Positions 24,297 to 35,310 of a DNA stretch of 64,000 bases are shown in pieces (positions within the stretch are counted from its first letter, which is position 1; the number at the start of each line of letters is the position of its first letter). Under the pieces are notes generated by a model that searched no databases, was not told the DNA's origin, and saw only the letters and a program-made list of their open reading frames with translations. The stretch lies in NCBI RefSeq assembly GCF_003597395.2, contig NC_133771.1:136673694-136737693 (forward strand), written 5' to 3'. This DNA comes from Chelonoidis abingdonii (taxonomy: Eukaryota > Chordata > Testudines > Testudinidae). The position numbers and the translations under genes were made by a program.

Positions 24297-24472
24297 GGGG
24301 AGGGATAGCTCAGTGGTTTAAGCATTGGTCTGCTAAACCCACAGCTATGAGCTCAAATCTTGAGGGGTCCATTTAGGGTTCAAGGTAAAAATCTATCTGG
24401 GGAGTGGTCCTGCTTTGAGCAGGGAGTTGGACTAGATGACTTCTTAAGGTCCCTTCCAACCCTGATATTCTA
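24297..24472 (+). mobile_element. Turtle tRNA-derived SINE with CR1-type tail (Cry/Pol III SINE)
   Basis: The tRNA-like head has an A-box TAGCTCAGTGG (24306-24316) and a B-box GAGCTCAAATC (24349-24359). A tRNA-unrelated body follows, then the CR1-like tail 'ggactagatgacttcttaag' with 'ccaaccctgatattct', which is what lets CR1 machinery mobilise it. This composite is characteristic of cryptodiran turtles and is the strongest taxonomic clue in the window. It is a retroposon, not a tRNA gene. Confidence 0.9.
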
Positions 24473-26753
24473 ACTGCCCCCATTTTTGCTCAGCACAGCA
24501 TTATTGACAGTTCAGAAAGTGCAAATAGAGGCACTTTACTGCAAGTACTAACTGTGAAACAAGGTTGCTTGGTGAGGGTTTTCAGTGTTGCATTTAGCAA
24601 TGCTGTTCCTAATTCCCAGGGTGGCCAACCTGCTGCAAAGGGCATGATTTTCTGTCTCTTCAGATTCATTTACCACATCCATTTCCCTGGGATCTCACCC
24701 CCTTACAAATGCACTAAAGTGAAAAACCTGAAAAAGTACTGCAGTTTGGGAGCCCAGTTTCAGAAACTGTGAGCAAGTTTTGACTCATGATAGGCAAAAC
24801 CTCAGTTAGTTCAGAGATTCAGATAAAGCATGAAAAACATGGGAGGGAAAATAGCTAGATCAGGGGGGTTGTAAAGAATGGAAGAGAAGCCTTTCACTTT
24901 TAGGTCTCTGGTCAGAACAAAACGCCAGTCAGTGGTAACTGACTGTTCTTACTATCCAAAGCTGTTCAGTTACCTATGTGAATTGAGATGGCAGCCTCAG
25001 TCCAGCTCCCAGTGGGTCAGTATCCGCATTGCAGAAACCCCCAGGCCCCACCACAAAGTGCCATTCTTTGTTAGCAGTCTCAGCAGAGGCTAATGACTTG
25101 ACTGGGAATAGGGACACTGCTGCCATCTCACCTTGCCCAAGCGGTCGTCCCTCTGGTTCAGGGCCAAAGTACATTGTATGGGTAGGGTTAAGTGGCTTGC
25201 ACTGCTGCCGGTCAAGCAACACCTGCTCTGTGAATAAAGAACTTCCTGGCTTTCTGACTGTTAATTCACCCCACTTTTTAAAACCTTTAAAAATGTGGAT
25301 GAGTGCTGAGCCAAAACTCACCTACAGTCATCAGGATACTTTAAGGTTTGTTTGCTTCAGCTCTGATCCCTGAACACTGTCCTGGCACTGCACTCTTTCC
25401 CTCATTCCAGATACCCTCTCATTTTAACCCTGCTCTGTGATTTCCACCAGGTTCCCTGAATCATCCCTTTCTATAACCTTTCTCTCCCATGTGAGGCAAG
25501 CTACCCATCTGAGACTGTAGCCGGCCTTTCAGTGTGTCATCCTGATGGATGACAATGGAGAGAGACAGAAGGATGGAGGAGGCCTGTTGAAAGTTGAAGG
25601 AGGAAATAGGGAAATAAAGGTGGGCAGAGAGGAAGAGTTTGAGGCAGAGCTGTGAGAACCCTGCAGTCTGAGGCTTGCTGGTCGTAGCAGGTTAGCTTGG
25701 AGGTGTGAATTCTACAAGGCACAAACCTCAAGAAGAGGCCTTTTTACCTCCATATACAGACATCACTTCCCCTGCAGATGCCCCCAGATCACAGGGACAC
25801 CCTCATCACCTCTTTATTTGGTCCATAAGAAGAACTGGTGGCCTGTTGTCCCTTTCATTCCACCATATTGTGGCTGGGTGGCTTCCTCAGCCACCTTCCC
25901 AAGGTCTCCAGGTAGCCATTTTCTGCAGTAGGGTCTTTAGGAAGATGCCCAGTATGGGTCATTATTTCCGTCGGTCCATAAAGGGTCTTCAGGGTGGTTG
26001 GGAGGAAGTCAGAAACAATCACACCTCATAGGCTGGCAGGGAAAAGGAGCCACTTCCATTTTCACAAACACCCCTTTCACATGTGGGCTCACGGACAGAG
26101 ATTTCTGGGTTTCCTAACCACTCTGCACAAGGAATTATGGGGTATAACAGATAGTTGCTAGAAAACTATATTGTTTACCTTAATACTGGGCTGAGGTTTG
26201 TAGTTGTCATCAAGGCCCAGGAATAGGCTTTTCCCTTCTTCCACTGACCTGGGGAATAGAATGAGGCAGAATATTCCTGCTACCACCAGAGACCTTTTAT
26301 TGACTTGAAAAGTTGGTGCCTATAATGGGCATTCACATTATATCTGTGGTGTTGTCTAAGACACCCAGCACTGTGGTATCTAAACAGAATTAGATAAAAA
26401 GCACTAAAAGCCAAAGAGAAGATGTGGGGTGGGGGGTCAGCCACCTGACATCACTGAAAAGCCAGAGGAATTGTCATAGGGAGCAACCAGCCCCAGGAGA
26501 ATGAAACAAAACAAGGAACAGGCTCTCATCAGTCCCCATAGACAACAAAAGGCAAGGAAGAGGATCCTCCCATTCTGGGGTGAAGTGAGGTCTGTTTGGA
26601 ATTGGGGAGGAAGCTGAGTGTCGCGGGAAGGATATAGCAGTGAGAGAAGGGGCTGGAGGCAAGGGGAGCTGTATGAATAGCATCAGAGCAGCTTAGCAAA
26701 CCCTGGGCCAATCTTTACTAACAGAAGAGAACCCACGCCTAAGCTGAGCCTTG
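24473..26753. other. Unassigned intergenic DNA
   Basis: No gene or repeat family recognised in 2.3 kb. Confidence 0.5.
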
Positions 26754-27047
26754 CAGGGCCGCCCAAAGGATTCAGGGGGCCTGGGGTCTTCCCGCCACTG
26801 AATTGCTGCCAAAGACCCGGCACTTCGGCAGCGGGTCTCAGGGTGGAAGGACCTCCCGCCAACGAATTGCCGCTGAAGAGCCAGAGCAGAAGATGCTCTG
26901 GGGGCCAAGGCACGAGAGTTTTCCGGGGCCCACGGAGTGAGTGAAGGACCCTGCACCAGAGGCCCTGAAAAACTTTTGTGGGGGCCACTATGGGGCCCAG
27001 GGTCTGAGGCAAATCTCCCCACTTACTCCGACCCCCGGGTGGCCCTG
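26754..27047. mobile_element. hAT-like MITE with 8-bp target duplication
   Basis: Terminal inverted repeats CAGGGCCGCCC and GGGTGGCCCTG bound 294 GC-rich bases. Flanks GAGCCTTG and GATCCTTG match at 7 of 8 positions, as expected for hAT insertion. The interior has repeated 'gaattgccgctgaag' modules and no transposase. Confidence 0.8.
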
Positions 27048-27524
27048 GATCCTTGGTGCTTTGAGTTCTGTATGACCTTGCATAACCCTGGTCAGTGGAT
27101 TCAGTTGGCTGGAGGGCTCTTCACTTTCTGTCTTAAAACTTTAATAAAAAATGACATAGCCCCACCAGCTTTCATCCGAAAGGATCCTCAAGTGCTCATT
27201 CCTGGGTATAAGAATCACTTCATCTGCCTCTATGGTGGGACCGCGTAGGTGTTTCATGACACACAGCAACACTATACAACAGCAATAGTGTTGTGAAGAC
27301 AGAAAAGTGATCGAATAATAGCGTGCCCTCCTACAACAGTATAGTGAATGTAGGCAGGTAGCATGTAATTATCAACTCCCACAGTCCAGTGCACACTAGC
27401 CATCCTGGGCAATTGAGTACTGACTCAGAGAGCTCCCTATCTGATATGCAGCATCTCTTCCTGGCACACCTGACTAGTCTAGCTGTTGTAATGATAATAG
27501 GACCAATTTTCATCCCTAGTGCTC
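27048..27524. other. Unassigned intergenic DNA
   Basis: Nothing recognised. Confidence 0.5.
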
Positions 27525-27690
27525 AAAGCTCATTACAAAGGTCTAGTTAGCCCCATAGTACAGACATGTAAACTGAGCCACAACCAGATGCAGTAACCTG
27601 CCCAAAGAAGGCCAGCAGCAGAACTGGAAATAGAACAAAGTGTCCCAAGTCCCAGTCCAGTGCTCTACCCACTAGGCCATGCTGCCTCCT
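27525..27690 (-). mobile_element. MIR-like SINE
   Basis: Antisense MIR with 'tgtaaactgagccacaacca', 'ggccagcagcagaactggaa' and the head 'cagtgctctacccactaggccatgct'. Confidence 0.8.
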
Positions 27691-28689
27691 GTTGCTAGCA
27701 CAGGGAACTAGGATTTCAGACTCTAGCTGGGGATACATTTCCAAGTCTGACACTTCAGCAATTCACAGCTTAATAAAATGGATGTAATATCTACCTACCT
27801 CAAAGAGGAGCTGGTCAGTGCATGCTTACTAACAAAGACTACAATCAATAGGGGAGAGTTAGGGCCCTGACAATGCTCAGAACTGTGATGCAGAATAGCA
27901 GAAGGGCAGTGTGTCCTTTGTAATGTAGTTTAGATGTAAAACTTTCTCCCGTCTCTTCCCTGTCTGGCAAAGTACATTCATCTAGGTAAAGCTTGAAAAA
28001 ACACTTCTATTGTCTCACTCAGTAGAATGAATTTGAATTAAGCCGGATCTTATCACAGTAATGCTGTATATCACTAAAAGAGAATATAGAGGACTCTCAT
28101 GATGTACCTTTTTATTGAATTCAGCTTCAAGGTTAGATTGAAGATTAGGCTTCAATACAAACTTCCCTTCAGGAAACGATAGTAATAGGTGAGTGGAAAA
28201 CACTGGTGCTAAGTGGGCCATTCCTTCGCTATTGTGTTCCATGAGGGCAAGAAGGATTTTTGCCATTGATTTTTGTTGTTTGGTGGATACCAGGGAAAGG
28301 GTTATATTTTACAGACATGAGAACGGCATAGACTCTAGTCCCAGAGCAGGACTCCACTGTGGTTGCACAGATGTAATGGCTGGCAAAATTTGGTCCCCAG
28401 GAAGAGAGTAAAACAAAAGAGCGCCTCAGATTAAGCACCTGATTGCAATGGGATTTTAAGAAATATTTTATTTGAAAAATAGTCAAAAACAACCAAAAGA
28501 AAAGAAACCCCTCACTAATGAAATGTGGAACCCACATGTTACATGAAAACAACAGTAACTTTGGGAAAGGGCACAGATATGGCAAAACTCTAGAAATAGT
28601 CCCAAGCTTCGATGTTTGGATCTGAAGCCAAACTCTTCCAAAGTTAAGGGGTGTTTTTAAGACCTAGAGCTTGGCTGGGGCCCATCCCG
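27691..28689. other. Unassigned intergenic DNA
   Basis: Nothing recognised. Confidence 0.5.
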
Positions 28690-28761
28690 ACACAATTCAC
28701 TGAGCTTCTTAACCCTTTACAGGTAAAAGAGGCATTAACCCTTAACTATCTGTTTATGACA
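28690..28761 (-). mobile_element. LTR terminal fragment, same family as the LTR at 59506-60438
   Basis: Shares the terminal stretch 'ctttacaggtaaaagaggca' and 'taactatctgtttatgaca' with the right-hand edge of the large LTR and stops at the same TGACA boundary. The rest of the LTR is missing. Strand is given by analogy with that element. Confidence 0.75.
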
Positions 28762-29718
28762 GCTCCAAATTATTTTCAGGACATTTATGACATTTCTTGG
28801 TGCAGAAGGTGCAGAATTAAGGAGGAATGGAATAGAGATGTCTATATGCCATCAAAAATGACGCTCTCAGGTGGCAGATTGGGAATGCCGTAAGATTCCT
28901 TCTGTGGTGTTGCAATGGAGTATCTTCCTACAACGTGGTAATAGAGAAATGGCCTACAAGTTAAAAAAGTGGTACAGCCTCTCTATCAATGTATTTCTAG
29001 CCAGTATTATGTCACTGCCTGCATCTAATCCAGGTTATGCACATCTTCTTTTAGAAAGTAATTGACTTTACACTGCTTGTCCCTCAGTTTGGAGTTTTAC
29101 TTTTTTAGGTTTGTTCAGACCCCAAATCTGAAGTGAAATTCAGCGGCACAAAACTGTCCAAAACAATCCTGAGAAAGTTAAATCAGAATCGAGTGTGAAA
29201 CAAGCAAGTTTTCCACATCTTGAGTCTGAACACCAACAAGCCAGACAAAATGCAAAAGGGAGGTGAAATATAAATACGTAACAAATACTCTGAACGCTTT
29301 GGAGCCAGCTCTATCCAAAGTGACATTGGCCAAAAATGTAAATACAGACCCAGAGTGCTCCACTACAGCTTTATTCATTCATCTGAAATTCTGGAATAGA
29401 CTGTAACTACTACATGCTTTTCTGATTGTTGTCTTAATACAGATAACTTTCCAGAGAATGTCTTGTAAGTCTCTCTGTGTGCTAAACATTATTTATTATT
29501 GATAGCCATCTGTATAGTAGATCTAATCTTTTGAAAGAAGCTAAAGAGAATCGGGAAAGAGTAGAATTCAGCCAGGACATAGAATATTCCCGTGGTATTA
29601 TTTTTTACATGCTTAAGGTCCAGTACATACACAATTGTCTAACAGGAGATGAGCATTATTTCTCTAACCACGCTGTAATGGGGATTTTGTTTTCTGAAAC
29701 CAAAATCATACCATAAAC
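28762..29718. other. Unassigned intergenic DNA
   Basis: Nothing recognised. Confidence 0.5.
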
Positions 29719-30547
29719 CAGAGGTGAGCAAACTACAGCCCGCGGGCCACCTCTGGCCCGCTGGACCGTCCTGCCTGGCCCCCAAGCTCCTGGCCCAGGA
29801 GGCTACCCCCAGCCCCTCCCCTGCTGTCCCCCCTCCCCCGTAGCCTCAGCTCACTTGCTTCGCTGCGGGCGCAATGTTCTGGGCAGCGAGGCTGTGATCT
29901 CCTGGGGCAGCACAGCTGCAGAGCCCAGCCTGATGCAATGCTCTGTGCCTCATGGTGGTGGCAGTGGCAGTGTGGTCCGGCTCCAGAGGTGGCGTGGCTG
30001 TAGCACCACCAGGCCCGGTGCTCCAGGTATGTCAGTAACGGGGCAGGGAGCAGGGGGAGTTGGCTAGAGGGCAGGGGAGTTCGAGGTGGTGGCCAGGGGG
30101 TGAGGGTGTGGATAGGGGGCAGGGCAGTCAGGAGGTGAACAGGGGGTTGAATGGGGGCAGAGGTCCCAGGGCAGCAGTCAAGAAGGAGGGGGGGGGTTGG
30201 ATGGGGCGTCAGGGGGCAGTCAGGGGCAGAGGTTTCGGGGGAAGTCAGGGGACATGGAGAAGGTGTGGTTGGATGTGGCAGGGATTCCAGAGGGGAGGTC
30301 AGGAAAGAGAGGAGGGGTTGGATGGGACAGGGGGGTCCAGGGCCGGTCAGGAGACAGGGAGTAGGGGTGTGTAGAAGGGGCAGGTGTCCCGGGGGGGCCA
30401 TCAGGGAATGGGGGGGTGGATGGGGCAGGACTCCTGGGGGGGGCAGATAGCAGGTGGGGGCAGGCCATGACCTGTACCCCTAACTGGCCCTCCATACAAT
30501 TTACAAAACCCGATAGGACCGTCAGGCCAAAAAGTTTGCCCGCCCCA
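29719..30547. mobile_element. Non-autonomous hAT-like element with perfect 8-bp target duplication
   Basis: Ends CAGAGGTGAGCAAACT and AGTTTGCCCGCCCC are inverted repeats of the hAT CAGGGGTGnGCAAACT type. Both flanks are CCATAAAC (29711-29718 and 30548-30555), a perfect 8-bp duplication. The left half is GC-rich unique sequence and the right half is a G-rich minisatellite, listed separately. No transposase is encoded; long open frames here follow from the repeat composition. Confidence 0.9.
30060..30450 (+). repeat. G-rich minisatellite, about 50-bp unit
   Basis: Diverged units begin GGTTGGATGGGGCAGG-like at about 30145, 30195, 30267, 30316, 30365 and 30415. Spacing is 49-50 bp, with one 72-bp step. 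Many runs of four or more G on the plus strand could form G-quadruplexes. Confidence 0.8.
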
Positions 30548-30699
30548 CCATAAACTATGTAGGTTTTGTCTTCCTTGGAAAGCTTAGCCTATTGCACGGT
30601 TTGGATAGAATGGTTTTCAGAAATCAGTCCCTGCCCATTCACATGTTAGGGAAACTATGCTAAACTGCTAGTCACAACGGTGTTTAAAGCACCTGTCAT

Positions 30700-30971
30700 C
30701 AGGACCGGCTCTAGCCATTTCGCCGCCCCAAGCATGGCAGCATGCCGCGGAGGGCGCTCTGCCACTCGCTGGTCCCGCGGCTCCGGTGAACCTCCCGCAG
30801 GTGTGCCTTCGGATGCTCCACCAGAGCCACGGGACCAGCGGACCCTCCACAGGGACACCTGCGGTGGTCTACCGGAGCCGCCTGCCGCCCTCCAGGCAAC
30901 CAGCAGAGCGCCCCCTGTGGCATGCCGCCCCAAGCACGCGCTTGGAGCACTGGGGCCTGGAGCCGGCCCTG
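30700..30971. mobile_element. GC-rich hAT-like MITE with perfect 8-bp target duplication
   Basis: Ends CAGGACCGGCTC and GAGCCGGCCCTG are inverted repeats. Flanks are CCTGTCAT on both sides (30692-30699 and 30972-30979). The interior is palindromic ('gctggtcccgcggctccggt' against 'gagccacgggaccagc') and non-coding. Confidence 0.88.
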
Positions 30972-30979
30972 CCTGTCAT

Positions 30980-31559
30980 ATCCCAAGTCACTGGTTTTAT
31001 TAAAGGATAGTGGCAAAGCAAAAATGGAAACTAAGCTCAGATTCATGTGTAGATGTTCCCATTAACTAAGTTCTGGCAAGCATTCAGAACATAAACACCA
31101 ACACACACACATATATACATGCAAACACATGTATAAATGTTAAAATTATATGTATGCATATCCCCGCTGAAACCCTCTGGGCATTTCCTGGCTCACCAAA
31201 CATATTCCAGCATGTATTATTATGAGGCAGCACTGATATAGTGATTGGCATTAAAAAGTCAGAACTGGCAAACATTTAACACACAGTGATATCTGAGATA
31301 TCGGATTTTACCCCTATTTTTAGAATAATAAACAACGATCATAGGTACGGTATATAAATGTTGACTTTGTAATGACAACCACTGTAATACGTACTGCAAT
31401 GAGATCTCTGATAGTTGTGATATCACATTCTGAGGGTAAATAAATCAAAAAGGTCAGTTCAAATTTGTGTGTGTTGAATGCCTTGCAGCCCCCAAAACAC
31501 ACTGAGCCTTGTTTGTGAGCACATTCATTAACGAAATCTGGGCTCAATTCTCTTTTCAG
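30980..31559. other. Unassigned AT-rich DNA
   Basis: A short CA-rich and TATA-rich tract lies near 31098-31140. Nothing else recognised. Confidence 0.5.
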
Positions 31560-31849
31560 AAAAAGAATGGCTTGCCAACTACAGAACCAGTTTCTCCTCC
31601 CTTGGTTTTCACACCTCAGCTGCTAGAACAGGGCCTCATCCTCCCTGATTGAACTAACCTCGTTATCTCTAGCTTGCTTGCTAGCATATATATACCTGCC
31701 CCTGGAAATTTCCACTACATTCATCTGACGAAGTGGGTATTCACCCACGAAAGCTCATGATCCAAAACGTCTGTTAGTCTATAAGGTGCCACAGGATTCT
31801 CTGCTGCTTTTACAGATTCAGACTAACACGGCTACCCCTCTGATACTTC
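31560..31849 (+). mobile_element. Penelope-like retroelement tail, well preserved (copy B)
   Basis: Contains 'tatatatacctgcccctgga' and then the hammerhead-like motif. It ends 'cagactaacacggctacccc', the conserved 3' end of the family. Lower divergence than the copy at 10.1-11.1 kb suggests a younger subfamily. No protein-coding part remains. Confidence 0.65.
31721..31763 (+). ncRNA. Hammerhead-ribozyme-like motif with intact core (copy B)
   Basis: CTGACGA (31725-31731) fits the CUGANGA core. Stem II is GTGGGT/ACCCAC with a 4-base loop (31733-31748), followed by GAAA (31749-31752). The short stem III loop ends in ATC (31760-31762), which fits the NUH cleavage triplet. One stem III pair is mismatched and flanking stem I pairing is not apparent. 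All catalytic core bases are present, unlike copies A and C. Confidence 0.55.
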
Positions 31850-34406
31850 TCTTTTCAGTTTTGCTTTGCACTTCCTCTTTAAACAAATGTCCCAGAAGCT
31901 TCCCCAGCTTGCTTCACAACAGATTAGATGAAGATAACGTTGAGACAATACTCGCCTTCATATAGATTACAAATTTGAACTACCCCTTGCAACATAAAAA
32001 CTCCACCCTGATAACCAATGGATGTAGAATATGGAAAGTAGCTGTCGGATATGTAACTATGACCCAGTTATTATTGTTTATTTTTTACTGCACCTTTCAA
32101 TTTCCAGGCCTTGTTCCTGCAGAGTCAGAGCTGATGAAGAAAGAAACAGAGGAGGGGCACTCTCAATAAGGAGACAGCTTCTTATATTTATTTTTACCTT
32201 TGTTCATTTTGCTTTCCCCCTTAGTCAGCCATTCATATTGAAACAACACTATTGCTTTTGGTGTATGGAAAACATAGCAGAAGTGTTAAAGCAAAAAGCA
32301 AAAACAGTTCTGCTCATGAGACATTTTGTCTGACCCTTCAAACCAGTTGGACGCTTAATAATGAGCTAAATTCAGTTACAATGGTGTAAATCCAGAGTAA
32401 CTCAATTTACATCAGTGTAACTGACAACAAATGTTGACCCCAAATTAGCAAAAGCTGTCCCTCTCTAGCACACAATAAAATCAATATGGAGTATCATTCA
32501 TTGCCAGGTCACATCTACTATTTTAGTGCGCTTATGTTAGCCAAGTGATCTGATTCCAGGCCAGAATCCTTGTTTTTCATTGCTGTTCATCAGTTTCTCC
32601 TAAACTCATCTAATTGTTTAAATGAGCAACCCCTGCTGCTCGTTTAGAAGAGCAAACAAATGGCAAATGACATCAGGGCCTTTGTAATCCAACTGGCCAC
32701 TCACAGAACAATCCCATCTCCAAGCATAATTACTGAATCACTAACAAACCAGGTTTTTACTTAGCTAAAGAGGCAGCATGTGGCCAAGAATGACCAAACA
32801 CCAACTAATCTTTATTAGCTGCAATTAAATGGGAGGGGGCATCAAATTGCCCATGCAAACTGTTCTAAGGCGGGGGAGGGGGGCGGGGAGAAAAACCAAA
32901 ACCAAACCAGACTGAATAATGTGTTTGGATGCACATTTATTTGCTAAGACCCATATCCTCTCCTTCCTTTCCTACTACCTTGTACTTATCCCTCTCACAC
33001 AAGCCTAATGCCTTAATCTTGCTAAATATTTGCAAATTGGCAACACATCTGATTTGAGACAATAGAGGTGGAATGAATAAAGTGCTTAGAGCTATGATAT
33101 ACTTCTCATTACAGCGATAGCATTACACAAGATTAAAGGGGATTTTCTATTGGACAGGAGACAAATCCAGTACCAGCTTTCCTGAGTGAATGTCACAGAT
33201 GCTGGGCCCTTAACATGTGGTGGAACAAACAAGGGAGATTATCTGCTTTTCTAAATGAGCGCTATCTATGCTGTTATTTTCCATTCACCTTCTCAAGTGT
33301 TAGTTTTGAAAGTCAATGCAGATTGACTGCAAAGTCTTGAGTGAGTCAACTGAATATTCTTTGAAGCAGAAATTTCAATCAGATTGCAGCACCCTAGGAA
33401 AATGTAGTCCTGTGATCATTTTGGGGAATAAGAACTCCAACCAAAAAGAAAAAAACCCAACCAAACCTCTCTACCAGGGGGATTCTGAGGACCCAATATC
33501 CTGAAAACCTGCTGTCTGGTACTACCAATGTGACAAAGCAATTTGTGAGCAACAGATTGTGTTATCTTGGCTCCCAGCCTTATTGCTAATTAATCTGAAG
33601 CAGAAGTGCCACAGGGAGGAATCAGGAGTACAAAGTGTTGGATAAAAATGAACAGGAACCTAACAATCAGGGGCCAAACCCCACTGTCCTGAGTTGGGGA
33701 AAGACTTCCAGTGAATGGGAGCTTTGATTCAGCAAAGACTACAGTGTTTAGCCAGCTTTTTTAACTGTATGACATAATTTATCCTATTTATTACGGTGGG
33801 ACAGTAACTGTGCATTCATTGGCTTCAGTGGGCATTTTGACTAAGGAGTGTGGGCTTTGATCCACTAACAATACGCACTAGTAAAACTATGCTGCCATGA
33901 AAGCATATGTCAAATTCCAAGCCTTGTGAACTTTAGAGCTAGTGACTGTACAGTACATTTTTGTATATAGTAATAAGAGAGTTGCTCTTATGCTGTCATT
34001 CTCTTTGAACTGTGGCAGATCTGTGGGGTTGCTTTTTGGTAAGGAAAGCCTGGTCTACGCTGGAAAGATTTCCCAGCAAAACTCGCCTTCCGGGGGTCCT
34101 AATTCTAACTGCTTTATAACATTTAAAAGGGATTTTAGTGACTATTTCAACTAATCCGTACGGTGAAGGACTTTAAAGATGTGGGTTTGATCCAAAGGAA
34201 TGAGTGTTTGCTTATGTTTGTTTGTACAATTATCAAGGCATTTTTCCATCATCTTAATTGTCAAATGCCTCTTATTTAAGCCATCATATTATTCTGAGGA
34301 ATCTCAGATCATTTTGATATCACTGCTACCGAAAGCATCATGAGCATAGATTGCCCATTTGGATTCCAAGGTGCACAAAATTGGATTTATAATTTTTTTA
34401 AATAGT
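31850..34406. other. Unassigned intergenic DNA
   Basis: 2.5 kb without recognised gene or repeat. Short traces of the palindromic 'ccaaattc' element occur at about 32360-32420. Confidence 0.5.
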
Positions 34407-34482
34407 GGGCCAAATTCTGCCTCATGTGATCCCATTGAAATCAATGTATTTTCAAAGGTGTCACTGACAGCAGAATTTGGGC
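34407..34482. mobile_element. Short palindromic element (75 bp)
   Basis: GGCCAAATTCTGCC at the left and CAGCAGAATTTGGGC at the right are inverted copies around a central CCCATTGAAATCAATG. This is the clearest copy in the window of an old family whose fragments recur elsewhere. Confidence 0.65.
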
Positions 34483-34859
34483 ATGTGATGTAAGAAAATC
34501 TGTGCTGAATTTCTGTGCAAATGATGCATTTTGTGCAAAACACACTTTCACCATTTCCAAAGCAGGATTAAAATACCTTTTAAACAATGACTTAGAGGCC
34601 ATTTTGTAAGGCACTTTTGATAACGTCATAGTACTTAGCACTTCTATAGCACCTTCCACCTGAGATTCCTAAGCACATTAAAATATTACAGCCAAGTTAT
34701 TCAGAAGTGCCTAGTGATTGTGGAAACCAAACTGAAGACACCTGGTTTTCAGAAGACCAGACCCCTGTAAGATAGCTCAAGTCGTCTATCCAAAAACTGA
34801 GGCACCCAAAATCACTAGTCACTGAAAATCTTGAGGAAAATCTGAAAGCATTATAAATC

Positions 34860-35310
34860 TCATAGCACTCCCTGCAATAAGGAATTATCATCATCCCTCT
34901 TCTACAAAGGAGGGAACTGAGGGCTTGTCTATATTACAGGGATTAAAGTAGCTTAGCTGTGGTACTGGGCTTATGCCACTGTAACCCTGAAGTGTAGACA
35001 CATCCTACAGTGAGGGAAGTGGAGTTTCCGTTGCTGTAGGAACACCATCTCTCTGAGCAGAGTAGCTATGCTTCCATTGTCCTAGCCACATCCACAGCAG
35101 AGGGTGAGGCTGGCATAGCGACAACACTTGGGATTTGAATGTTGCACGCCCTTGAATGTCATAGCTTCGTTGGTCTAAATTTTTAGCACAGACCAGGCCT
35201 AAGACATGGAGCAAATACTTGTCTTGCCTGAAGTCACACATAAAGGTAGCGGCAAAGCTTGGACTAGAACCCAGCTCGCTTCACTTCTAGTCCTGGGCCA
35301 TCTTGCCTCC
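34860..35310 (-). mobile_element. MIR-like SINE split by a nested MITE
   Basis: The MIR left part ('atcatccctcttctacaaag', then 'gagggaactga') and right part ('cttgcctgaagtcacaca', then 'ggactagaacccagctcg') are contiguous in MIR order. They are separated by an inserted MITE of about 280 bp. Confidence 0.8.
34921..35202. mobile_element. Palindromic MITE nested in MIR
   Basis: Begins GGGCTTGTCTATATTACAGG and ends GCACAGACCAGGCCT, inverted termini of the same MITE group as at 9664 and 21125. The insertion is younger than the MIR it interrupts. Confidence 0.75.

Noticed and set aside
24297..24372. tRNA gene candidate
   Set aside because: The A- and B-boxes belong to a SINE head with a CR1-type tail. 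The cloverleaf is not maintained. The same applies at 62384.
29733..30401. Minus-strand open frame of 222 codons
   Set aside because: It is a translation of GC-rich hAT-element sequence and its minisatellite; Pro/Leu/Thr-rich repeats and no domain.
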